Below, piece by piece: positions 9,312 to 16,655 of a DNA stretch of 64,000 bases (position 1 is the stretch's first letter; each line of letters begins with the position of its first letter). This DNA comes from Pacificibacter maritimus (GTDB lineage Bacteria > Pseudomonadota > Alphaproteobacteria > Rhodobacterales > Rhodobacteraceae). The stretch covers positions 1 to 64,000 of the forward strand of contig NZ_RKQK01000006.1 of the NCBI RefSeq assembly GCF_003814915.1, written 5' to 3'. The notes under the pieces are model-generated. The model searched no databases, was not told the DNA's origin, and saw nothing but the letters and a program-made list of their open reading frames with translations. Made by a program: the position numbers and the translations under genes.

Positions 9312-9325
9312 GTGAATATTTATGC
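9312..9325. promoter_or_regulatory. Second candidate SorC-family site, before the ABC permease gene
   Basis: GTGAATATTTATGC repeats the first 12 bases of the 16-bp operator at 5893-5908. It ends about 18 bases before the permease start codon, a position where bound protein would block transcription or initiation. Confidence 0.5.
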
Positions 9326-9342
9326 TTGCAAGGGAGGATATG

Positions 9343-10320
9343 ATGACCGCAGCGCCTATTCCGAAGGATGCAAAACCTAATATACGTGAGCTTTTCTCAC
9401 TCAGTGGCGCAACGGGCCCTTTCATAGGCCTGATTTTACTCTGCGTCTTTCTGTCCATCGCAACAGATTCATTTCTGTCCTTTCGGAACTTTCTGAACAT
9501 TCTGGATCAGATCACCGTTCTTGGCATTCTGGCCGTCGGCATGACCTTTGTTATCTTAATCGGCGGAATCGACTTGGCCGTTGGATCTGTTCTGGCCCTC
9601 GCGATGATGGTGCTTGGCTATCTTAATGTCACCGCAGGCCTGCCAATGGGGATTGCTATCTCAGGCGCTTTGCTCGCTTGCGCCCTATCTGGAGCTTTCG
9701 CAGGCATTATGATCGCTGAATTCAAAGTGCCTGCCTTTATCGCGACCCTCGCAATGATGTCTATCGCACGCGGTGTGGCCAATATGATTACGAACGGATC
9801 TCAGATCATCGGTTTCCCAGCTTGGTTCAATATGGGCGCGATCATTCGATATGGCGGCTTTCTAACCATGACTGTCGCCGTGATGCTGGTCGTTTTTGCC
9901 GCTGCAATCTTATTTCAACGCTACCGTCAAGGCGGGCGCGAACTCTATGCAATTGGCGGAAACCCAGAAGTCGCCCGCCTTGCGGGTATCAGCGTAAAGC
10001 GCAAAACCATCGCTGTTTATACCGCGTGCAGTGTGCTTGCTGGCCTTGCGGGGGTCTTGTTAGCAGCACGCCTAGATTCCGTACAACCCAGCTCTGGCGT
10101 GGCCTATGAACTCGATGCCATCGCGGCAGTGGTCATCGGCGGCACCAGCCTATCGGGCGGCACTGGCGGCGTTGGCGGAACTTTGATCGGTGTCTTGATC
10201 ATCGGCGTTCTGCGCAATGGCCTAAACCTGCTCAGCGTTTCGCCATTCTTGCAGGCGGTCATTATTGGCGCTGTCATCTTGCTGGCTGTGGTGGCGGAAA
10301 CCTTTAAACACCGCCGCTAA
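9343..10320 (+). CDS. ABC transporter permease, ribose/sugar type (RbsC-like)
   Basis: The product is about 325 residues from the chosen start and is very hydrophobic, with eight to ten predicted membrane segments and the family signature GGIDLAVGSVLALAMMVLGY. It forms the inner-membrane channel for a sugar or polyol with the ATPase at 11409 and the binding protein at 10426. I place the start at 9343 because GGAGG (9333-9337) sits five bases before it; an in-frame ATG at 9340 and another at 9322 are worse placed. The order permease, binding protein, ATPase differs from the usual rbs order. Confidence 0.92.
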   Translation: MTAAPIPKDAKPNIRELFSLSGATGPFIGLILLCVFLSIATDSFLSFRNFLNILDQITVLGILAVGMTFVILIGGIDLAVGSVLALAMMVLGYLNVTAGLPMGIAISGALLACALSGAFAGIMIAEFKVPAFIATLAMMSIARGVANMITNGSQIIGFPAWFNMGAIIRYGGFLTMTVAVMLVVFAAAILFQRYRQGGRELYAIGGNPEVARLAGISVKRKTIAVYTACSVLAGLAGVLLAARLDSVQPSSGVAYELDAIAAVVIGGTSLSGGTGGVGGTLIGVLIIGVLRNGLNLLSVSPFLQAVIIGAVILLAVVAETFKHRR

Positions 10321-10328
10321 AATTTTCG

Positions 10329-10348
10329 GCGCCGCGGGGAGGCGGCGC
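10329..10348 (+). repeat. Intercistronic hairpin between permease and binding-protein genes
   Basis: GCGCCGC (10329-10335) pairs with GCGGCGC (10342-10348) around GGGGAG. There is no following T-run, so it is more likely an mRNA-stabilising or processing stem than a terminator. It lies between genes that must be expressed at different levels. Confidence 0.55.
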
Positions 10349-10425
10349 AGGAACCTACGCTCATATCCGAGCGCTCTAAAGACCAAAGCAAGTCTTTGGC
10401 ATCACTCAACACGGAGGAAACACTT

Positions 10426-11370
10426 ATGAAATCTACCCTAAAGGCAGCTCTTATCGCCTCGGTCGCAACATGTGCCACAAGCGCAGCCACCGCAGAAGGT
10501 GTCGGTGGCATCAATAAAATCGGCCTCGCTGTGCCAAATTTGCAAGCCGACTTTTTCAACCAGATCAAGCTGGGTGTCGAAAGCTACGCAACCAAGCTGG
10601 GTATCGAAGTTATCGTTGTAGATGCCAAAAACGACACCGCGACCCAAGTAAGCCAAGTCCAAGATTTGATCACGCAAGGCATTGATGCCTTTATCTATAT
10701 CCCAGCAGGGGCGGCTGCCGCCGCAGTGCCAACACGTTTGGCCCGCGCAGAAGGTATTCCCGTGATCAACGTAGACCGCGAACCAGATGGCGCGCCAGGT
10801 GATACAGTGATCTATGGCGAAAATGTCGTCTCAGCTTACCAAGTGTGTAATCACATCATCGAACTCGCGGGCGGCGAAGGCAAAATGGTGACCATCCACG
10901 GTCAAAAAGGAACAACTCCAGAAGTTCAGCGTTTTGAAGGCTGTAAAATGGCCATCGATGAAAATCCTGGCGTGGAACTCGTCGCCCAACAGTGGAGCCA
11001 ACAGTGGTCACCTGACGAAGGCTTCAACATCGCGCAAAACATGCTGCAAGCGAACCCAGACATCACCATCATCTTTGGCCAAGCTGATGGTCTGGCAATG
11101 GGCGCTGCAAAAGCCGTCGAAGTTGCGGGCCTTGCGGACCAAGTCATCATTGGCGGCTATGATGGTGACGGCGCAGCGCTGGAATCTCTGGTCGCATGCG
11201 ACACGCCGTTTATCGTGACCGCAACGCAAAGCACGCAGGCTATGGGCGTCTTGGCTGTGAATTCGGCGATTGCTGTGGCCAACGGTGCATCCGTACCCGC
11301 GCGTCAAATTCCGAATGCGGTTTTGACCACTTGTGACGATGCGGCTGCCTTTGTCGAAAAGCACCCATAA
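10426..11370 (+). CDS. Sugar ABC transporter substrate-binding protein
   Basis: The product is 314 residues from the ATG at 10426. I chose this start because GGAGG lies just upstream and the N-terminus MKSTLKAALIASVATCATSA is then a signal peptide cut near TAEG; a longer frame from 10396 would hide it. The mature protein is a type I periplasmic binding protein of the ribose/galactose class (VPNLQADFFNQIKLGVESYA, later GYDGDGAALESL). It captures the sugar or polyol in the periplasm for the permease at 9343. Confidence 0.93.
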   Translation: MKSTLKAALIASVATCATSAATAEGVGGINKIGLAVPNLQADFFNQIKLGVESYATKLGIEVIVVDAKNDTATQVSQVQDLITQGIDAFIYIPAGAAAAAVPTRLARAEGIPVINVDREPDGAPGDTVIYGENVVSAYQVCNHIIELAGGEGKMVTIHGQKGTTPEVQRFEGCKMAIDENPGVELVAQQWSQQWSPDEGFNIAQNMLQANPDITIIFGQADGLAMGAAKAVEVAGLADQVIIGGYDGDGAALESLVACDTPFIVTATQSTQAMGVLAVNSAIAVANGASVPARQIPNAVLTTCDDAAAFVEKHP

Positions 11371-11408
11371 ACCGCAGGTCCCCAACCCATAGATCAGAAA
11401 GCAGTGCC

Positions 11409-12902
11409 ATGACCCAAACTGGAAAAACACCGATCCTATCTTTGCGCGGAATTCGTAAATCTTACGGACCTATCCAAGTGTTGCACGGGATTGATTTGGA
11501 TGTTGCCCCAGGTGAAGTTGTGGCCCTGCTAGGTGAAAATGGCGCAGGAAAATCGACGGTTTCAAATGTCATGTCTGGCACGGTCCTCCCAAGTGCTGGA
11601 GAAATGACTTGGCAGGGCGCGCCCTATGCGCCCGCCAACCCCCGCGAAGCCATTGATGCAGGCGTCGGCATGATCCACCAAGAACTGCTGTTGCTACCGC
11701 ATATGTCTATCGCTGAAAATATGTTTGTCGGGCGCTACCCGATGAAAGCTGGCCGTCTTGATCGGCGCGAAATGGAACGCCGTGCAGGCGCGGGCCTGCA
11801 ACGTCTGGGGTTGGATATTTCGCCCAAGCGCCTTGTAGAAGGGCTGTCCACCGCCAGCCAACAGCTCATTGAAATTGCAAAAGCCCTGACTTTAGGGTCG
11901 AAACTTTTGATCTTGGACGAACCGACAGCGGCCCTTGGTGGCGAAGAAACCAAGCTTTTGTTCAAGCAAATCGAAAGGGTCAAAGCCGAAGGTGTGGGCA
12001 TCGTCTATATTTCGCATCGTTTGGAAGAAATCAGACAAATCGCTGACCGTATCGTTGTAATGCGCGATGGCGTAAAGGTCGAAGAATTCCCATCAGCCGA
12101 TGTCCCCGTGCGCCAAATCGTTGAAGCCATGGTGGGGCGCAGTATGGATCAAATGTTCCCACCTTTGGCGACACCGACCAGTGAAACCGTGCTTGAAATC
12201 GCAGGACTGTCATCGCCGACAGGTCAATTTGAAGATGTGAATTTTACGCTGAAAAAAGGTGAAATTCTGGGGGTCGCAGGGCTGGTCGGGGCAGGGCGCA
12301 CCGAATTGGTACGCGCCATTGCTGGTGCCGACGCTATCAAATCTGGGACGATCACCCTGAACGGTAAAGATGTCACGCCTCGATCCCCCAAAGAGGCAAT
12401 CCAAAACGGCATCGTTTTGGTGCCCGAAGATCGCAAATTGCAAGGCATCATCGTCGATCACAAGATTCGCGAAAACATCGCCTATTCGAACTTTGACGCC
12501 GTTAGCACCGCAGGTTGGATCAGTACCAAAAAGGTAACAGCCTTTGCCGATGAAAACATCGCCAAGTTTGGCGTCAAAGGCTCGGGTCGCCAGAATGTCG
12601 GCGAAATGTCTGGGGGCAATCAGCAAAAAGTCGTGATTGCCAAATGGCTGGCGCGCAACCCCAAAGTTGTATTGCTTGATGAACCAACGCGCGGCATTGA
12701 TGTCGGTGCGCGGTCTTCAATCTACGAAATTATCCACGAGCTTGCCGAGGCAGGCGTTGCTGTGATTGTGGTCAGCTCTGACCTTGAAGAAGTGCTTGGC
12801 GTGTCCAATCGCATTTTGGTCATGGCAGCGGGGCGCCAAGCGGGCATTTTGGATCACAGCGAGGCAAATGATGTCTCAATAATTGAATTGGCAACAGCCT
12901 AA
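11409..12902 (+). CDS. Sugar ABC transporter ATP-binding protein (RbsA-like)
   Basis: The product is 497 residues with two nucleotide-binding domains, as in RbsA/XylG. The first has Walker A GENGAGKST and Walker B LLILDEPTAAL. The second has the degenerate GLVGAGRTEL loop normal for this family, an intact signature (SGGNQQKVVIAKWLA) and VVLLDEPTRGID. It powers the permease at 9343 and lies 38 bases after the binding-protein gene in the same operon. The first dehydrogenase gene follows after 15 bases. Confidence 0.95.
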   Translation: MTQTGKTPILSLRGIRKSYGPIQVLHGIDLDVAPGEVVALLGENGAGKSTVSNVMSGTVLPSAGEMTWQGAPYAPANPREAIDAGVGMIHQELLLLPHMSIAENMFVGRYPMKAGRLDRREMERRAGAGLQRLGLDISPKRLVEGLSTASQQLIEIAKALTLGSKLLILDEPTAALGGEETKLLFKQIERVKAEGVGIVYISHRLEEIRQIADRIVVMRDGVKVEEFPSADVPVRQIVEAMVGRSMDQMFPPLATPTSETVLEIAGLSSPTGQFEDVNFTLKKGEILGVAGLVGAGRTELVRAIAGADAIKSGTITLNGKDVTPRSPKEAIQNGIVLVPEDRKLQGIIVDHKIRENIAYSNFDAVSTAGWISTKKVTAFADENIAKFGVKGSGRQNVGEMSGGNQQKVVIAKWLARNPKVVLLDEPTRGIDVGARSSIYEIIHELAEAGVAVIVVSSDLEEVLGVSNRILVMAAGRQAGILDHSEANDVSIIELATA

Positions 12903-12917
12903 AAGTAAGGATTTCCC

Positions 12918-13700
12918 ATGAACCGATACACAGATAAAACAGTGGTTGTGACAGGTGGCAACAAAGGGATCGGCTTTGCGATTGCCAAACGCTTTGCCGA
13001 TGAAGGCGCCAATGTGGTGATCGGATCTTTTGAGCCGCAGGTCGATGAAGCCGCAGCAGAATTGCGCAAAGCAGGGGCATCTGCCATCGGTGTTATCTGT
13101 GACGTGACAGATAAATCTGCCGTGATCGATATGTATGAGCGCGCCGAAACTGAATTCGGCAGCATCGACATTTCAGTGCAAAACGCTGGTGTCATCACCA
13201 TCGCCAAAATCGAAGATCTGACCGAACAAGAATGGGATGCCAACCTAAACGTCAACACAAAAGGGGCGTTCCTGTGTTGCCAAGAGGCGATCAAGCGGAT
13301 GCGCAAATCTGGCAAGGGCGGCAAGTTGATTAACATGGCCTCAGGTCAGGCGCGCGATGGGTTCATCTATACACCGCATTACGCCGCCTCCAAATACGGT
13401 GTCATGGGCATGACCCAAAGCATCGCCAAAGAAGTTGCCCTTGATAATATCACTGTGAATGCGGTCTGCCCCGGCATCATCCAATCGGATATGTGGGACT
13501 ATAATGACCGCGTTTGGGGCAAGATGATGGGCAATTTTGGACCGGGCGAATTGATGGAAAGCTGGGTGCAAAACATCCCAATGAAACGCGCTGGCGAAGG
13601 CAAAGATGTCGCCGCCCTCATCGCCTTTCTGGCCAGCGAAGATGCATCTTATATCACAGGCCAAACCATCAATGTTGATGGCGGCTTGATAATGTCCTGA
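12918..13700 (+). CDS. Short-chain dehydrogenase/reductase (polyol type), first of two
   Basis: The product is 260 residues. The NAD(P)-binding motif is TGGNKGIG (residues 12-19) and the catalytic Tyr-Lys pair is in HYAASKYG near residues 154-158. Conserved QNAGV and DGG near the C-terminus confirm the family. It presumably oxidises a sugar alcohol to a ketose, or reduces the reverse, in the cytoplasm. AAGGA precedes the start. It sits in the same operon as the ABC transporter and a second such dehydrogenase, so the module may handle two stereoisomers or two sequential oxidations. Confidence 0.9.
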   Translation: MNRYTDKTVVVTGGNKGIGFAIAKRFADEGANVVIGSFEPQVDEAAAELRKAGASAIGVICDVTDKSAVIDMYERAETEFGSIDISVQNAGVITIAKIEDLTEQEWDANLNVNTKGAFLCCQEAIKRMRKSGKGGKLINMASGQARDGFIYTPHYAASKYGVMGMTQSIAKEVALDNITVNAVCPGIIQSDMWDYNDRVWGKMMGNFGPGELMESWVQNIPMKRAGEGKDVAALIAFLASEDASYITGQTINVDGGLIMS

Positions 13701-13715
13701 TCCACTTAAAAGGCG

Positions 13716-14516
13716 ATGACCAACATGACGACACCAACTTTAAATGCACCCGCTCTGTTCGATTTGTCTGGCCGTGTCGCATTTGTGACAGGCGCAGGCA
13801 GCGGCATCGGGCAACGCATCGCCATGGGTCTGGCCCAATGCGGTGCGGATGTGGCTTTACTCGATCGTCGCACAGATGACGGTCTGGCCCAAACTGCCGA
13901 TTTCATTGCCGCCCTTGGGCGTAAATCCTTGCAAATCGCTGCAGATGTCACGTCAGAATCGGCCCTTGCAGATGCTGTTGCTCAAACGCAAAAAGATCTT
14001 GGCCCGTTACAGTTGGCCGTGAACGCCGCAGGAATAGCCAATGCCAATGCCTGTGAAGACATGGAAGAAGATCAATATCAAACCTTGATGGATATCAACA
14101 TGAAGGGGATTTGGCTCACATGCCGTGCGCAAGGCCGCGCAATGATCGCGCACGGGCTTGGCGGCTCTATCGTGAACATCGCCTCTATGTCGGGTGTCAT
14201 CGTCAATCGTGGCCTGATGCAGGCCCATTACAATGCCTCAAAAGCGGGCGTTATCCATATGTCAAAATCCTTGGCGATGGAATGGGTCGATCGCGGCATT
14301 CGTGTTAACACCATCAGTCCAGGTTACACAGCCACGCCCATGAACACCCGTCCAGAAATGGTGCATCAAACCAAAGAATTTGAAAGCCAAACCCCGATGC
14401 AACGTATGGCCAACGTCGATGAAATGGTTGGCCCTGCGGTCTTTTTACTGTCCGATGCCGCCTCTTACTGCACAGGTGTCGATCTTTTGGTCGATGGTGG
14501 ATTTTGCTGCTGGTAG
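13716..14516 (+). CDS. Short-chain dehydrogenase/reductase (polyol type), second of two
   Basis: The product is 266 residues with the coenzyme motif TGAGSGIG near residue 25, VNAAG, and the active-site YNASK near residues 172-176. It resembles sorbitol/xylulose-type reductases and is clearly a different subfamily from the dehydrogenase 15 bases upstream, so it is not a recent duplicate. An ATG three codons in (13725) is an alternative start. It is the last gene of the transporter operon and is followed by a hairpin at 14546-14576. Confidence 0.9.
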   Translation: MTNMTTPTLNAPALFDLSGRVAFVTGAGSGIGQRIAMGLAQCGADVALLDRRTDDGLAQTADFIAALGRKSLQIAADVTSESALADAVAQTQKDLGPLQLAVNAAGIANANACEDMEEDQYQTLMDINMKGIWLTCRAQGRAMIAHGLGGSIVNIASMSGVIVNRGLMQAHYNASKAGVIHMSKSLAMEWVDRGIRVNTISPGYTATPMNTRPEMVHQTKEFESQTPMQRMANVDEMVGPAVFLLSDAASYCTGVDLLVDGGFCCW

Positions 14517-14545
14517 GCTGCGCTTGAATAGCCCTAGAGTTTGCC

Positions 14546-14576
14546 GCAAGCCCGCTCCCTCGTGGGCGGGCTTTGC
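14546..14576 (+). terminator. Probable terminator of the polyol transporter operon
   Basis: GCAAGCCCGC pairs with GCGGGCTTTGC apart from one bulged T, around a 10-base loop. There is no long T-run after it, so termination may be weak or work by another means. It lies 30 bases after the last dehydrogenase gene and before the convergent yaeQ gene. Confidence 0.55.
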
Positions 14577-14603
14577 GCTATGAAACTCAGCGGCTCCGTG
14601 CCC

Positions 14604-15140
14604 TTATTTCAACTGTTCAGGCGTAATATAGACGATGCTGTCATCGGCACTGACCATGATTTCGCCGTCTTGAATATTGACCTGTAACCGCATGGATCGA
14701 CCAGCCAAATCACTTAAAGCGGCGGTGTCTGTCTGTGATAGATTGATCACTTGCAGATTGTCAAAACGGGTGGTGCTGTTTTTGATTTTATCCCACCACA
14801 CCGCAGCAGGATTCCCGCCATAGCAATAGACGATCACCTGCTTGGATTTACCGCAAGATTGCCGCACGATCTTTTCACTTGGCAATCCCAAAGCGACCCA
14901 CAGTTCCAGCTCGTCACTTAGACTTTTTTGCCAAATATCAGGTTCGTCATCGGTCGATAAACCCTTGGTCATTTCAAGTTGTTCACTGGCATTCAGCGCA
15001 AAAGCAAGCAAGCGCACCATCAAACGTTCGTCGGTTTCAGAAGGATGCTTGGCAACCGTCAGCTTATGAGTCTCATAATAGTGACGATCCATGTCACAAA
15101 CAGATAGCTCAACTTTGTAAATCGTGGCTTTTTGCGCCAT
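14604..15140 (-). CDS. yaeQ: YaeQ family protein
   Basis: The product is 178 residues, the standard length of YaeQ. The opening ATIYKVELSVCDMDRHYYET and the segments PSETDERLMVRLLAFALNA and QVIVYCYGGNPAAVWWDKIK are diagnostic. YaeQ has a nuclease-like fold and an uncertain cellular role; older links to transcription antitermination are not well founded. It stands alone, convergent with the polyol operon and divergent from the binding-protein gene at 15449. Confidence 0.93.
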   Translation of the reverse strand: MAQKATIYKVELSVCDMDRHYYETHKLTVAKHPSETDERLMVRLLAFALNASEQLEMTKGLSTDDEPDIWQKSLSDELELWVALGLPSEKIVRQSCGKSKQVIVYCYGGNPAAVWWDKIKNSTTRFDNLQVINLSQTDTAALSDLAGRSMRLQVNIQDGEIMVSADDSIVYITPEQLK

Positions 15141-15448
15141 GTTTTGCCCCTAAACCAATTCAGATGTCCGTGCTTACGGCCTGCGCCACTATTGTGAAAG
15201 GCAAAAGCACTTTTCGTCTGGCAGACACATCCAAGCAATCGAGAGACACAGCAGGCCTATAATCTTTCTGTGTGGCCTGATGGCGCATAAACTCATCGGC
15301 TGCGCACATTAGAATTTAACATAATCTTGATTATTCGCCATGTTCCGACATGACAAACTTTCAGAATGTTAGCCTTTTACATTTAACCAGAAAAAAATGG
15401 TTGGTCGCTACACCTTCCACATATTGCATTCATATTCGGGAGTTTTAA
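15141..15448. other. Intergenic region between yaeQ and the binding-protein gene
   Basis: This 308-base gap holds the divergent upstream regions of yaeQ and the gene at 15449. The last 120 bases are AT-rich and should contain the promoter of the binding-protein/chemoreceptor pair; a GGGAG ribosome-binding site sits at its end. A weak inverted repeat (AACCA, run of A, TGGTT) lies near 15385-15403. I see no open reading frame or RNA gene. Confidence 0.5.
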
Positions 15449-16600
15449 ATGCGGAATTTTGCGAAAATAGTCACGGTTGCGGCCTTTAGCTTTGCAACTG
15501 CGGCAAGCGCGGATCAAGGCGTCAGCGATACAGAAATCAAATTTGCACAGGTGGCAGCCATCGAAGGCCCCGCCGCAGCCCTAGGGACAGGAATGCAATC
15601 AGGCATTCTTGCAGCCTTCGCAGAAGTTAACAGTGCAGGCGGCGTGTTTGGCCGCACCCTAACCTTGGACAGTATTGATGATGGTTATGAACCAAGCCGT
15701 TCAATCGACGCCGTCAAATCTGTCATTCAGTCGGACGAGTATCTGGGGCTTATCGGCCCTGTAGGAACCCCAACAACCAAGGCAACGCAACCTATCGCGA
15801 CCGCGGCCGATATGCCTGTCATTGGCCCTTTCACTGGGGCTGGTTTCTTGCGTGACCCCGCGTTGAAAAACGTCATCAATATGCGTGCATCATACGATGC
15901 TGAAACAGCTGCATGGGTCGACCACCTTGTTGATGATTTGGGCTATAGTAATATTGCAATCCTCTATCAAGATGATGGGTTTGGGCGTGTCGGACTGAGC
16001 GGTGTGACAAAAGCTCTTGATGCACGCGGCATGGCACTTTCTGCCACAGGTACTTACACGCGAAACACCGTCGCTGTAAAATCTGCATTGCTGGAAATTC
16101 GCAAAGCAAAACCCGAAGCCATAGTTATGGTGGGCGCCTACAAACCCTTGAGTGAGTTTGTAAAGCTAGCAAAAAAAATGCGCATGGATCCCACCTTTGT
16201 AACGATATCCTTTGTGGGATCGAAAGCCCTCTCCACAGAACTCGGCACAGATGGTGAAGGCGTGATTATCAGCCAAGTGGTGCCGCAACCATGGGACACT
16301 TCAATCCCCGTCGTTGCAGATTATCAAGCTGCGCTAAAAGCTCATGACCCATCAGTCGAGCCTGGATTTGTATCACTCGAAGGGTATTTGACAGGTCGCC
16401 TCGCAATCGAAGCCCTGAAAGCAGCTGGATCAGACCTCACCCGCGAGACCTATCTATCGGCGATGTCAGGCCTTCGGGATGTCGACTTCGGCGGCTTTCC
16501 AATGGTTTTCGGCCCCGGTGATAACCAAGGATCAGACGGCGTTTTCTTAACAAGAATCCTACCAGATGGGTCTTTCGAATCGGTCTCACCTACAAGCTAA
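15449..16600 (+). CDS. Periplasmic binding protein of the branched-chain amino acid ABC type, without transporter
   Basis: The product is 383 residues with a signal peptide (MRNFAKIVTVAAFSFATAAS, cut before ADQG). The mature part matches the Leu/Ile/Val-binding family (VSDTEIKFAQVAAIEGPAAA, LIGPVGTPTTKATQP). No LivHMGF permease or ATPase is near it; the next gene, 55 bases downstream, is a large chemoreceptor, and a hairpin lies between them. The likely role is to present a ligand to that receptor, as TorT does for TorS, rather than transport. A binding protein serving a distant transporter cannot be excluded. The ligand is unknown. Confidence 0.88.
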   Translation: MRNFAKIVTVAAFSFATAASADQGVSDTEIKFAQVAAIEGPAAALGTGMQSGILAAFAEVNSAGGVFGRTLTLDSIDDGYEPSRSIDAVKSVIQSDEYLGLIGPVGTPTTKATQPIATAADMPVIGPFTGAGFLRDPALKNVINMRASYDAETAAWVDHLVDDLGYSNIAILYQDDGFGRVGLSGVTKALDARGMALSATGTYTRNTVAVKSALLEIRKAKPEAIVMVGAYKPLSEFVKLAKKMRMDPTFVTISFVGSKALSTELGTDGEGVIISQVVPQPWDTSIPVVADYQAALKAHDPSVEPGFVSLEGYLTGRLAIEALKAAGSDLTRETYLSAMSGLRDVDFGGFPMVFGPGDNQGSDGVFLTRILPDGSFESVSPTS

Positions 16601-16607
16601 ACATCTG

Positions 16608-16635
16608 CGTTGGGCGGCAAACAGGCGGCCCAACG
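16608..16635 (+). repeat. Intercistronic hairpin between binding-protein and chemoreceptor genes
   Basis: CGTTGGGC (16608-16615) pairs exactly with GCCCAACG (16628-16635) around 12 bases. There is no T-run after it. It starts eight bases after the binding-protein stop codon, where it could protect that part of the transcript so that binding protein exceeds receptor. Confidence 0.65.
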
Positions 16636-16655
16636 ACTTGCCACAAATTTGAATC

